Source: CAZLKN01 sp964560135
GTDB lineage: Bacteria; Actinomycetota; JAICYB01
DNA: 64,000 bases
Reading direction: 5' to 3'
Assembly (NCBI GenBank): GCA_964560135.1
Contig: CAZLKN010000004.1
Span: 55,806 to 119,805, forward strand
Each line of letters begins with the position of its first letter. Within the stretch, counting starts at the first letter, position 1. Both the position numbers and the translations under genes were made by a program. Below, piece after piece: positions 8,736-17,453 of this stretch. The notes beneath the pieces were generated by a model. It was not told the DNA's origin and searched no databases. It worked only from the letters and a program-made list of their open reading frames with translations.

Positions 8736-10522
8736 GTCACCAGCCGGTGCTCGGTGGTGTCCAAGCCCAGGGCCCGCCGGTAGACGGGGATCCGCAACAG
8801 ATCCTGGTGGGCCCCCTGCTCGACGATCCGTCCGCGTTCCATCAGCACCACCCGGTCGGCCAGGGCCAGGGTCTCCACGCGGTGGGCGACGATGATCGTC
8901 GTCCGCCCGCGCATCACCTCCTGCAGGCCGCGGCGGATCGCCTCGTCGGTCGCCGGGTCCACGGCGCTCGTGGCGTCGTCGAGGATGAGCACCCGCGGGT
9001 CCCGAAGGATCGCGCGCGCGATCGCCAGCCGCTGGCGCTGTCCGCCGGACAGGGTGGCGGCCTGCTCCCCCACGACCGTGTCGTAGCCGTAGGGCAGCTC
9101 GCGGATGAAACCGTCGGCCTGGGCCAGCTCGGCGGCCCGTAGCACCTCCGCATCAGTGGCGTGGGGACGTCCGATCGTGATGTTCTCCCGGACGGTCCCC
9201 GAGAAGATGACCGTGTCCTCGAACACGATCGACACCTTCCGCCGCAGCTCGCGGACCGACAGCTCGATCACGGGGGCCCCGTCGAGCAGCACCCGGCCCT
9301 CCCACGGGTCGTAGAACCGTGGGATCAGCCGCGCGACGGTGGACTTGCCGCAGCCGGTCATCCCCACCAGCGCCACCGACGACCCCCCAGGGATCTCGAG
9401 CGAGAAGTCGCGCAGCACCGGTCCCCGCGGCTCGTAGCCGAAGTTCACGCCCTCGAACCGGACGGTACCCGGGCCCGGGGGCAGCGTCATCGGATGTTGG
9501 GGGCTCGTCAGGTCGGGTCTGGCCACGAGCACCTCGGCGATCCGGGCGGACGAGGCCATCGACTGCGGCCAGATCACGAGTGCCTGCGCGCCGATGAGCA
9601 CCGGTGCCACCAGAGCCCCCAGGTACTGCATGAAGGCGAACAGGCCGCCGGGGGTCATCCGTCCGCCGAGCGCGAGCCAGCCGCCGAACCCGATCACCAC
9701 GAGCATCGCGGCGCCGGGGATCGCGATGAACGTGCCGAGGAAACGTCCGCGGAGCGCCGCCACCTTGACCCCGTGCTCGTGCACCCGGCCGGCGAGATCG
9801 GCCCCCTGGGACCCGTGCACGGCCTCCAGACCGTGACCCTTCACGACGCGGATCCCGCCCACGCGCTGTTCCACGAACTGCGCGAAGACGCCGACCTCCT
9901 CCTGCATCCGGACCGAAACCCGGTGGATCGGCCGGGCCTGACTCACGGTGAGCGCGGACAGCACCACGACCACGGCGAACACGGCGGCGGCGAGGGCGGG
10001 CTGGAGGACGAACAGGATCACCACGCCACCGACGGCCAGCAGGACCGACTGGGCGAGGAACGGGATCATCGCCACCGCGGCCTCCATCAGCGTCACATCG
10101 GACGACGCCCGGGACATCAGCTGCCCGGTTCCGAGGCGGTCGTGGTAGCTGAAGGACAGCCGCTGGAGGTGCTGGAAGATTCGGTCCCGCACGTCGTTGC
10201 CCGCAGCGGCCATCATCTTGCCCGCCTGGTACTTGCGGATCCCGCCGAAGATCGCACGCATGAGGCCGAGACCGAACAACACGAACACGTACCAGATGAT
10301 GTCCTCGACACGGCCGCCGAGGATCGCATCGTCCACCGCACGCTTCCCGACGATCGGGATCGCGAGCAGTGCGGCGAGATACAGGAACGCCGCGACCAGC
10401 GAGATGACGAAGGCTCGCCGCTGACGTCCGACCGTCTCGAAGATCAGTCTGCGGGCGGCCTTCACCGATCCCGGGGAAGGGGAGGTGGTATCTGGGGGCT
10501 CGGAGGCGGAACGCTCAGACAA
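8732..10522 (-). CDS. ABC exporter half-transporter, subunit 1 (degenerate Walker B)
   Basis: A 596-residue half-transporter. The membrane domain spans about 35-330; the nucleotide-binding domain has Walker A GMTGCGKST near 387, signature LSGGQRQRLAIARA near 489, Walker B RVLILDDATSAVDP near 512 and H-loop AHRV. The residue after the Walker B aspartate is Asp instead of the catalytic Glu, so its ATP site is probably slow or inactive; the partner gene keeps Glu. It is first in the two-gene operon. The promoter should lie in 10523-10624, shared head-to-head with lutA. Confidence 0.93.
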   Translation of the reverse strand: MSERSASEPPDTTSPSPGSVKAARRLIFETVGRQRRAFVISLVAAFLYLAALLAIPIVGKRAVDDAILGGRVEDIIWYVFVLFGLGLMRAIFGGIRKYQAGKMMAAAGNDVRDRIFQHLQRLSFSYHDRLGTGQLMSRASSDVTLMEAAVAMIPFLAQSVLLAVGGVVILFVLQPALAAAVFAVVVVLSALTVSQARPIHRVSVRMQEEVGVFAQFVEQRVGGIRVVKGHGLEAVHGSQGADLAGRVHEHGVKVAALRGRFLGTFIAIPGAAMLVVIGFGGWLALGGRMTPGGLFAFMQYLGALVAPVLIGAQALVIWPQSMASSARIAEVLVARPDLTSPQHPMTLPPGPGTVRFEGVNFGYEPRGPVLRDFSLEIPGGSSVALVGMTGCGKSTVARLIPRFYDPWEGRVLLDGAPVIELSVRELRRKVSIVFEDTVIFSGTVRENITIGRPHATDAEVLRAAELAQADGFIRELPYGYDTVVGEQAATLSGGQRQRLAIARAILRDPRVLILDDATSAVDPATDEAIRRGLQEVMRGRTTIIVAHRVETLALADRVVLMERGRIVEQGAHQDLLRIPVYRRALGLDTTEHRLVT

Positions 10523-10551
10523 CGGCGGGGGACCCTTACGTCAACTTCTAT

Positions 10552-10563
10552 GGTTAGTTAACC
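10552..10563. promoter_or_regulatory. GGTTAG-type operator candidate in the exporter/lutA divergent region
   Basis: The 102-base region between the exporter operon (minus) and lutA (plus) holds GGTTAGTTAACC. It has the GGTTAG half-site found in the longer operator elements elsewhere in the window, paired here with an inverted AACC. It lies 30 bases from the exporter start and 60 from lutA. Lactate operons are often controlled by GntR-family proteins, but no regulator gene is adjacent, so this is only a candidate. Confidence 0.35.
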
Positions 10564-10624
10564 TACAAGCTACAGGTTCGCGGGCCGCCCGGCTCGCGGC
10601 GCCCCCCAGAAGGGAGCCTAGGCG

Positions 10625-11410
10625 ATGACAGAGCGGATCGGCCTCCTGCCCACCTGCGTCGTCGACTCGGTCGCGCCGCACGTCGGTGCCTCGGTCGTCC
10701 GGGTGCTGCGGGCCGCGGGCTACGAGGTGTCGGTCCCGAAGGAGGCCACCTGCTGCGGGCAGCCGGCCTGGAACGCCGGCTTCGCCGAGGAGGCGGCCAC
10801 CGTGGCCCGTACGACGCTGGCCGCACTGGAGGCCGAGCCCGCCGAGACCATCTGCGTCCCCGCCGGGAGCTGCGCCACGATGATCCGTGTGTTCTGGCCG
10901 GAACTGTTCCACGTGGTCGGCGACGAGGACGCCCGCCGCCGGGCCGAGCGTCTCGGCGGGCGCATCATGGAGTTCTCGGAGGTCTGCGCGGCGCGCAGCG
11001 ACCGCCTCGGGGGCACCTTCCGGGGGACGGTTGCCTACCATCACTCCTGCCACATGTTCCGTGAGCTGCGCATCGCCGAGGAGCCCGAGTCGCTCCTGGA
11101 CAACCTCGACGGGTGCGAGCGGCGCGGCTGGACCTCGGCCGACCGATGCTGCGGGTTCGGGGGCCTGTTCTCGGTGAAACAGCCCGAGATGTCGGTGGCG
11201 ATGGCCGACGACAAGGTCGACTCCCTGCTCGCTTCGGGCGCCGACGCGCTCGTGGGCTGCGACCAGTCCTGCCTGATGCACCTCGAGGGCCGCCTGCGGC
11301 GCCGGGACGAGGATCTTCCGGTCCGGCACCTCGCCGAGGTGCTGGACGAGGCGCTGCGGGCGAGGGAAAGAACACCGGCCCCCGGGACCCAGGACGGTGA
11401 GAGCCGATGA
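10625..11410 (+). CDS. lutA: LutA, lactate utilization (Fe-S) subunit with two CCG domains
   Basis: A 261-residue cytoplasmic protein with two cysteine-rich CCG domains, ending in TCCGQPAWN (about 40) and CCGFGGLFSV (about 177), as in LutA/LldE and heterodisulfide-reductase-like subunits. With LutB and LutC it forms the iron-sulfur system that oxidises L-lactate to pyruvate. Length matches the family. It is the first gene of a tightly packed plus-strand operon; its stop overlaps the lutB start by 4 bases. A purine-rich AGAAGGGAG lies upstream of the ATG. Confidence 0.95.
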   Translation: MTERIGLLPTCVVDSVAPHVGASVVRVLRAAGYEVSVPKEATCCGQPAWNAGFAEEAATVARTTLAALEAEPAETICVPAGSCATMIRVFWPELFHVVGDEDARRRAERLGGRIMEFSEVCAARSDRLGGTFRGTVAYHHSCHMFRELRIAEEPESLLDNLDGCERRGWTSADRCCGFGGLFSVKQPEMSVAMADDKVDSLLASGADALVGCDQSCLMHLEGRLRRRDEDLPVRHLAEVLDEALRARERTPAPGTQDGESR

Positions 11411-12795
11411 GCGACATGCTGCGCGGAACCTCACTGCGCGGACGGGCACGCGACGCCGTCGGCAACGACGGCCTCCGGCGGGCGCTCGCGCTGGCCACCG
11501 ACAACATGGCGGCCAAACGCACCGGCGCCGGGGCTCAACAGGTCACGAACTACGAGGAGCTGCGCGAGGCCGCACGGTGGATCCGCAGCAGGGTGCTCGC
11601 CAACCTGCCGGACGTGCTCGGGGAGCTGGCCGACAATGTGGAGCGGCGCGGCGGGCATGTGCACTGGGCCACCACCGCGGAGGACGCCTCCGGCTACGTG
11701 GCCGAGGTCGCCGCCCGGACGGGGGCCAAGCTCGCCGCGAAGTCGAAGTCGATGGCCTCCGAGGAGATCCACCTGAACGATGTGCTTCAGTCCGGCGGCG
11801 TGGAGGTCATCGAGACCGACCTCGGCGAGTGGATCATCCAACTCGCGGGCGAAACCCCCTCCCACATCATCGCCCCGGCGATCCACAAGACCCGCGGGGA
11901 CGTGGCGCGACTCTTCGAGGAGGTCGCCGGACGGCCGCTGTCCGAGGTGCCCGAGGAGCTGTGCGAATTCGCCCGCACCACGCTGCGGGAATCGTTCCTC
12001 CGGGCCGATCTCGGGATCTCCGGTGTGAACTTCGGGATCGCCGAGACGGGCTCCGTCGCGATCGTCACCAACGAGGGCAACGGCCGCATGGTCACCTCGA
12101 TCCCGAAGGTGCACGTGGCGATCATGGGCATGGAACGCGTCCTGCGGACCTGGGAGGAGTTCGACGTGCTGCTGGCCCTCCTCCCCCGCGCGGCGACGGG
12201 CCAGGAGATCACCTCCTACATGACCGCCGTGACCGGCCCCCGGCGGCCCGGCGAGGTGGACGGACCCGACGAGTTCCACCTCGTGATCCTCGACAACGGA
12301 CGCTCCGACGTGCTCGGGACCGAGTTCCAGGAGATCCTGCACTGCATCCGCTGTGGGGCGTGCCTGAACGTGTGTCCCGTGTACCGGCAGATCGGTGGCC
12401 ACGCCTACGGGTGGGTGTATTCGGGACCGGTGGGTGCCGTCCTCACGCCGCTGCTGAACCGGGCCGAGGAAGCCGGCGAGCTGTCGGGGGCCTCGAGCCT
12501 GTGCTCGGCGTGCTGGGATGCCTGCCCCGTCAAGATCCCGCTCCAGGACCTGCTGCTCGGACTGCGCCGCAAGAAGTCCGCCGACGCCTCGATCACCGAG
12601 CGTGCGGCGTGGCGTGCCTGGGCGGCGGCGTGGAGCCGGCCGTCCGTGTACCGCGCCAGCACCACGGGGGCCGCGAGCGCCACCCGGCTGCTGCCGGAGC
12701 GCTTCGCGCCGAACCGGTGGACCGACGGCCGCACGCTCCCCCGCCCTCCGAAGGGCAGGGGGTTCCGCGCCCGGTGGGAACGAGGGGAACTGTGA
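11407..12795 (+). CDS. lutB: LutB, iron-sulfur L-lactate oxidation subunit
   Basis: A 462-residue protein with an N-terminal LUD domain and two 4Fe-4S motifs, CIRCGACLNVCP from about residue 313 and CSACWDACP from about 366. The second has an unusual trytophan-aspartate spacing (CxxCxxxCP kept). Family knowledge: LutB carries electrons from lactate oxidation within the LutABC complex. It overlaps both neighbours (ATGA with lutA, GTGA with lutC), so production of the three subunits is coupled. Within this window lactate is a predicted product of non-phosphorylative fucose or rhamnose oxidation, which gives the operon a local role. Confidence 0.95.
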   Translation: MSDMLRGTSLRGRARDAVGNDGLRRALALATDNMAAKRTGAGAQQVTNYEELREAARWIRSRVLANLPDVLGELADNVERRGGHVHWATTAEDASGYVAEVAARTGAKLAAKSKSMASEEIHLNDVLQSGGVEVIETDLGEWIIQLAGETPSHIIAPAIHKTRGDVARLFEEVAGRPLSEVPEELCEFARTTLRESFLRADLGISGVNFGIAETGSVAIVTNEGNGRMVTSIPKVHVAIMGMERVLRTWEEFDVLLALLPRAATGQEITSYMTAVTGPRRPGEVDGPDEFHLVILDNGRSDVLGTEFQEILHCIRCGACLNVCPVYRQIGGHAYGWVYSGPVGAVLTPLLNRAEEAGELSGASSLCSACWDACPVKIPLQDLLLGLRRKKSADASITERAAWRAWAAAWSRPSVYRASTTGAASATRLLPERFAPNRWTDGRTLPRPPKGRGFRARWERGEL

Positions 12796-13451
12796 CCGAC
12801 CGGCAAACCTTCCTCGACCGCGTGCGGTCCCGTCTGACGACCGAGCCGCACGAGAACCTCCCGCATCCGCTGGTGGAGGTGGCCGAGATCCCGCTCGTCG
12901 GATACGTCCGGCAGCTCGACGACCTGCCCGCCGCGTTCACCGACGCCGCCGAGCGCGTGGGGGTCCGGGTGGTGCGCATCGCCGACACCGAGGCGCTCCG
13001 GGAGGTATTGGCCGGCCTCACCGAGGAGCACGGGATCCGCTCGGCCGTGGCGTCCGGCGACCCGGAGACGGCGGCCGCCGTCTCACACCTCGAGGCCCTG
13101 GGGGTGGGGATCCGGCCCTTCGACGGGCCCGCAGCCTGCGCGGACGCCGACCTCGGTGTCACCGGGGCGGCGTGGGCGATCGCCGCCACGGGGACCCTCG
13201 TCGCGGAGGCGGGGCGCGCCGGCGGCCGCACCGCCTCCCTGCTGCCGCCGGTGCATCTGGCCGTCGTCCCGGTCCAGCGTCTGGTGCCCACGGCCGGTGA
13301 CCTGTTCCGCCGCATGGCCGAGATCCATCCGGAGGGGCCCCCGTCGCAACTCGTGTTGATCACCGGACCCAGCCGGTCGGGGGACATCGAGATGCAGATC
13401 ACCGTCGGCGTGCACGGGCCGAAACACGTCATCGTCGTGCTCGTAGGATGA
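12792..13451 (+). CDS. lutC: LutC, LUD-domain lactate utilization protein
   Basis: A 219-residue LUD-domain protein starting at a GTG that overlaps the lutB stop. It shows the LutC features TGAAWAIAATGTLV, LLPPVHLAVVPV and the C-terminal ITGPSRSGDIEMQ...GVHGP signature. The third essential part of the Lut lactate-oxidation system. Its stop overlaps the start of the next gene by 4 bases. Confidence 0.94.
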   Translation: MTDRQTFLDRVRSRLTTEPHENLPHPLVEVAEIPLVGYVRQLDDLPAAFTDAAERVGVRVVRIADTEALREVLAGLTEEHGIRSAVASGDPETAAAVSHLEALGVGIRPFDGPAACADADLGVTGAAWAIAATGTLVAEAGRAGGRTASLLPPVHLAVVPVQRLVPTAGDLFRRMAEIHPEGPPSQLVLITGPSRSGDIEMQITVGVHGPKHVIVVLVG

Positions 13452-14179
13452 TGACAGCAGGAAACGAGGAGGGAACGACGCTGCGACCGCTCACCATGCT
13501 CATCGCCATGCTGCTGCTCGTCGCCGGCTGCGCGAACGCCGAGGAGACCGACCACCGGCTGGGACGCATCGTCGTCTCCGACGTGGGCACCGGCTACGAG
13601 GTCGTGGAGCCGCCGGCCTCCGGTCCGATGAACCTGGACGCCGCGGCGAGTGCCACGTCGGCCGGGGGCAGCCGCCTGCGGCGGCAGCTCAGTACCACCG
13701 GCTTCCAGGAGGGCTACTCTCGCGTGTGGCGGAAGGCCAACGACGACTTCGTCGCGGTCCTCGTCTTCCAGTTCCTGACCCAACGCCGGGCCGAAGAGCT
13801 CGTGGAGTTCATGGGCCTCGAGCACGAGGACAAGCGCAGCGCCCAGAGGTTCGCGATCGCCCGGATCCCCGGTGCCGTGGGCTACATCCTCAACGCCCGC
13901 ACCCCGGGGGCAGCCACGTCGCTGTTCTGCAACATGGCCTGGTTCCCGCAGGACAACATGACCTTCGAGGTGAGGACGTGCACCGCGCAGCCCGGGTCCA
14001 CCGAGCCGACGGTGGATCTCGCGATCAGGCAGTTCGAAGCCGTGGGCGGCACACCGCTGAGCCCCGAGGAGGCCGAGGAGCTGCTGGAGCGCGAAGAGGA
14101 GTCTCCGGAGGAACAGTCTCCGGAGGAGCCGGCCGGGGACGGCGACCCGGCACCACCAGAAGACGCACCTCCGGACTAG
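13448..14179 (+). CDS. Predicted lipoprotein of unknown function, lut operon
   Basis: Up to 243 residues. A short hydrophobic stretch ends in the lipobox LVAGC (about residues 24-28), so the mature protein should be lipid-anchored outside the membrane. The body holds FCNMAWF and VRTCT, a possible disulfide pair, and the tail is rich in Glu, Pro and Asp. The ATG at 13448 overlaps lutC (ATGA). A strong GAGGAGGG lies near 13467-13475 and would better suit a later start at the CTG near 13482, which would give the compact signal peptide MRPLTMLIAMLLLVAGC. No family is recognised. Position suggests co-expression with lutABC. Confidence 0.75.
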   Translation: MMTAGNEEGTTLRPLTMLIAMLLLVAGCANAEETDHRLGRIVVSDVGTGYEVVEPPASGPMNLDAAASATSAGGSRLRRQLSTTGFQEGYSRVWRKANDDFVAVLVFQFLTQRRAEELVEFMGLEHEDKRSAQRFAIARIPGAVGYILNARTPGAATSLFCNMAWFPQDNMTFEVRTCTAQPGSTEPTVDLAIRQFEAVGGTPLSPEEAEELLEREEESPEEQSPEEPAGDGDPAPPEDAPPD

Positions 14180-14183
14180 ACCT

Positions 14184-15116
14184 TCAGGGCGTGAGCACGG
14201 CCTTCACGACGTCGGTGCGGCCGCGCATCAGCTCCAGGAAGATGTCCACGCCCTCCTCGATGGGATAGCTGGTCACCCAGCCGGCGTCGACGGTGCCGGC
14301 CAGGTCGATCGCCCCACGGAAGTCGGGATCCGTGTAGCAGAAGCTGCCCTGGACTCGCTTCTCCATCCGCACCAGGTGCTGGGAGTCGAACTCGGCCTGC
14401 TCCCCGATGAGCCCCAGCCACACGGCCACGCCACCCGGGCGGATCCGGTCCACGGATGCGCGGTGGGTCGCGCTCACCCCGACGGCGTCGAAGATCACGT
14501 CGAACTCGCCCTCCAGGGCCGGACCTGTGGTGGCGCCGAGCCGTCGGGCCACCTCGAGGCGCTCCTCGGAGAGATCCGCCACAGCGACATCGGCGACCCC
14601 GCGGGCCTGGGCCACGAGCTGGCAACACAGGCCGATCGTCCCCGCTCCGATGACACCGACCCTGCGGGGGGCCGGGTCGCCCGCGATCCGCCATGCGTGC
14701 ACGGCGTTGGCGATCGGCTCGATGATCGACGCCCGCTCCCAGTTCATCTGCTCGGGCACGTCGTAGAGGTTCGCCTCCGGTACGGCCACGCGTTCCGCGA
14801 ATCCACCCGAGCGATGGATCCCGACGATCGCGCGCTCACGACAGAGGTTGAACATCCCCCGGAGGCACAGGTCGCACCCCCGGCAGGGCACGAGGGGGTT
14901 CACGACCACGCGGCGGCCGTCCGGGGTGGTTCCCGCGAACTCGTGACCCATGATCAACGGGGGCTGGCGGAAACCCGGGGTCTGGATCCCGTGAAGCTCG
15001 CTGCCGCAGATCCCGCTGGCCGCGACCTGGAGCACCGCCTCGCCGGGCTGCGGCTCCGGCTCTTCGACGTCGAGCAGCTCGACCGTGCTCGGGGCGGTGA
15101 ACACCATGGCCCTCAT
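14184..15116 (-). CDS. Zinc-type medium-chain alcohol/sugar dehydrogenase
   Basis: A 310-residue MDR-family dehydrogenase. It shows the catalytic-zinc region (SGICGSELH, then GHEFAG), the four-cysteine structural-zinc lobe CRGCDLCLRGMFNLC, and a Rossmann glycine motif VIGAGTIGLCC. I chose the ATG at 15116 because AGGAGG lies nine bases upstream; the frame runs open further, to 15182. Relatives oxidise polyols or sugars such as sorbitol, threonine or galactitol. Beside lactonase and dehydratase genes it may oxidise an aldose or polyol, but the substrate cannot be read. It converges with the lut operon. Confidence 0.9.
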   Translation of the reverse strand: MRAMVFTAPSTVELLDVEEPEPQPGEAVLQVAASGICGSELHGIQTPGFRQPPLIMGHEFAGTTPDGRRVVVNPLVPCRGCDLCLRGMFNLCRERAIVGIHRSGGFAERVAVPEANLYDVPEQMNWERASIIEPIANAVHAWRIAGDPAPRRVGVIGAGTIGLCCQLVAQARGVADVAVADLSEERLEVARRLGATTGPALEGEFDVIFDAVGVSATHRASVDRIRPGGVAVWLGLIGEQAEFDSQHLVRMEKRVQGSFCYTDPDFRGAIDLAGTVDAGWVTSYPIEEGVDIFLELMRGRTDVVKAVLTP

Positions 15117-15303
15117 GCGCTTCCCTCCTGTGACGTCGCCGGGGGTCAAGACTCCCACGTCCGGGCCCCCGGCGTCGAACACCTCTCACAGAAGTAGGCC
15201 GGACGGATACCCTGGACCCGGACCGTCCGGTGGAAGGAGAACCGCAACGAGGCCACCGCCGCGGAGGTCGATCGGCTCCTGCCACTTCTGACCGGATAGC
15301 GAC

Positions 15304-16482
15304 TCAGAGTGCGTACTCGGTTCCGCCGGTGCGGTTGCGCTCGATGAAGTCCCAGTCGAAGGTCACACCGAGCCCGGGCCCGGAGGGCGGTTCCACGCAG
15401 CCGTCCGGGCCGACGGCCTCGAGATCGTCGCGGTAGTCGCAGGCATACACCGGTCCCACCCCCGCCAGGGTCCCGAAGCCGGGGTGGACGAGCCCCATCT
15501 CGTAGTAGTTCGTGTTCGGGATCGCGGAGATCAGGTGCCGCCACGCGGGTCCGCACATGTGCAGTTCGATGTCGAGGCCGAACCCCTCCGCGACGTGCGC
15601 GAGCTTCATCACGCCGGTGATCCCGCCGTCGAAGACGGGATCGCCCCGGACGTAATCGGTGCCTCCGGACACCAGCAGGTCGACCTTCGCCTCGATACCG
15701 CGGATGTGCTCTCCGATGAGCAGCGGCGTGGAGATCAGCTCCCGCAGCTTGCGGTGGGCCTGGGCGGAGACGCCGCCCTCCTTGAAGGGATCCTCGTACC
15801 AGAAGTAGCGGTGGTCGTCGCAGGCCCGCCCCACGCGCCACGCGTCGCCGAAGGTCTCGAGCGCGCAGGCGGGGTCCATCATCAACGTCATCCGGTCCCC
15901 CACCCGTTCGCCCACCGCCCGGACGACCTCCTCCTGCCGCGCCACCGGGCCCACGTACCAGGGATGGATCTTGAACGCCCGGTAGCCGATCTCGTAGCAG
16001 CGCTCGGCGAAGTCGGCGTAGGCCTCGGGGGTGTCGAGGCCCCCGGGCACCTCGTCGCCGATGTAGGTGCTCGCGTAGCAGGGGATGCGCTGGCGGTGTC
16101 CCCCGAGCAGCTCGTAGACCGGCGCGTCGTAGTACTTGCCCGCGATGTCCCACAGCGCGGCGTCGATGATGCCTGCGCCCAGGCGGGCGGCCTGACGGGT
16201 GGCGTGCTTGGCCCGGCGGTAGATCCGCTCCCGGTCGAGCGCGTCCTGGCCGAGCAATGCGTGCAGGAACGCCGGCACCAGGGTGAGCTCGTGTCCGTAC
16301 CCACCGACGTACTCGCCCGTGACACCCTGGTCGGTGTGGATCCGCACCGCCGTCGATCCCGACCGCGCGGTGGCTCCGGGGCTGAACCGCAGTACCCCCT
16401 CCTCGGGCCAGCGCTCCATGTCCTGCACGTCGAAGGCGTAGCCGATCACCTCGATCTTCGTGATCTTCGGACGGTCGCTCAC
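15304..16482 (-). CDS. Enolase-superfamily sugar-acid dehydratase (fuconate/rhamnonate type)
   Basis: A 392-residue mandelate-racemase-type enzyme that would abstract the proton alpha to a carboxylate and dehydrate an aldonic acid to a 2-keto-3-deoxy acid. Visible active-site features: K171-I-H173, metal ligands D203, E230 (WYEDP) and E258 (GEH), D285 (DGGITGVMK) and H308 (LHMCGP). The GTG start at 16482 overlaps the stop of the lactonase-like gene (GTGA) and has GGAGAGGAG upstream. It is closely similar to the protein at 28424-29557 (shared GITGVMK, NYYEMGL, GPGLGV). Operon with a fuconolactonase-like enzyme points to L-fuconate, L-rhamnonate or a related acid as substrate (inference). Confidence 0.9.
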   Translation of the reverse strand: MSDRPKITKIEVIGYAFDVQDMERWPEEGVLRFSPGATARSGSTAVRIHTDQGVTGEYVGGYGHELTLVPAFLHALLGQDALDRERIYRRAKHATRQAARLGAGIIDAALWDIAGKYYDAPVYELLGGHRQRIPCYASTYIGDEVPGGLDTPEAYADFAERCYEIGYRAFKIHPWYVGPVARQEEVVRAVGERVGDRMTLMMDPACALETFGDAWRVGRACDDHRYFWYEDPFKEGGVSAQAHRKLRELISTPLLIGEHIRGIEAKVDLLVSGGTDYVRGDPVFDGGITGVMKLAHVAEGFGLDIELHMCGPAWRHLISAIPNTNYYEMGLVHPGFGTLAGVGPVYACDYRDDLEAVGPDGCVEPPSGPGLGVTFDWDFIERNRTGGTEYAL

Positions 16483-17345
16483 GTTTTCTCCTCTCCAAGA
16501 CGGTCCCGCAACGCGTAGACCCTGGTGGCCGTCCCACCGTAGACGGCATCGATCTCCTCCGGTGACCGCCTCCCCATCGCCTCTCGCATCCCCGTCCACA
16601 CCTTCGTGTAGTCGCCCGCGAGCAGGCATACCGGCCAGTCGCTGCCGACCATGAGCCGGTCGGCCCCGAAGCACCGGAAGGCCACCTCGACGTAGGGGGC
16701 CAGGTCCGCCGCCGTCCACTGCTCGTGGTCGGCGGCGGTGTTGAGGCCGGACAGCTTCGCGTGGACGTTCGGGTGCCGGGCCGCGTCGGCGAGCTGCGAC
16801 GCCCAGGGCTCGATCGCGCGCTCCCGGATCGGCGGCTTGGCGAGATGGTCGATCACGATCCGCAGATCCGGCACCGCCTGCGTGAGAACCGGCACCAGCC
16901 CCAGGTGCCGGGGGAACTCCGCGGGGATCTCGAAGACCAGTCCGAGGTCTGCCAGCATCCGCAGGCTCTCGAGCACCGCCGGCCGGACGAGCCAGTCGGG
17001 GTCCGGTTCGACCTGCACCAGATGGCGCACGCCCCGGAAGGACCGGTCGGCAGTGAAGCGACGCAGGGCGCGGCGCACCTCCCCGGGATCCTCCAGCGGC
17101 ACCCATCCGACGACACCCGCCACCCACGGGTTCTCCTTCGCGGCCCTGAGCATGAGCTCGGTGTCCTCGTATTCGTTGGCCGCCTGCACGATGATCGTGC
17201 GGTCCACATCGAGGGCTCGGAGCTCCGGCTCGAGATCCGCCGGAGCGTAGTCGCGGTACAGGACGCCCATCTCCGGTCGGATCCAACGGTACGCCTCGGC
17301 CTCCAGCGACCAGAAGTGCTGGTGCGCATCGATCACCGCTGCCAC
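16479..17345 (-). CDS. Amidohydrolase, L-fuconolactonase-like
   Basis: A 288-residue TIM-barrel amidohydrolase of the COG3618 type, which hydrolyses sugar or pyrone lactones. It begins IDAHQHFW (metal-binding HxH), has VIDHLAKPP, HAKLSGL and near the C-terminus MVGSDWPVC. The start is taken as GTG at 17345 with GGAAGG eight bases upstream; GTG at 17336 is the alternative. It overlaps the dehydratase gene by 4 bases, so lactone opening and dehydration are coupled. It is divergent from the DUF4432 gene, with about 108 bases between the starts. Confidence 0.9.
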   Translation of the reverse strand: MAAVIDAHQHFWSLEAEAYRWIRPEMGVLYRDYAPADLEPELRALDVDRTIIVQAANEYEDTELMLRAAKENPWVAGVVGWVPLEDPGEVRRALRRFTADRSFRGVRHLVQVEPDPDWLVRPAVLESLRMLADLGLVFEIPAEFPRHLGLVPVLTQAVPDLRIVIDHLAKPPIRERAIEPWASQLADAARHPNVHAKLSGLNTAADHEQWTAADLAPYVEVAFRCFGADRLMVGSDWPVCLLAGDYTKVWTGMREAMGRRSPEEIDAVYGGTATRVYALRDRLGEEKT

Positions 17346-17453
17346 GAGTGGTCCTTCCAACCGACGGCGGACGTCGCAGCGGATTTGACCACATCCCTGC
17401 CTATCTCGTCCTACTGAGACCCGTGTGAGGTCGTCGAGCGGCGAGGTGAGGCG

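Noticed and set aside
15117..15303. Possible short gene between the dehydrogenase and dehydratase
   Set aside because: No start with ribosome site and no conserved peptide; the downstream dehydratase ends here and the dehydrogenase begins.
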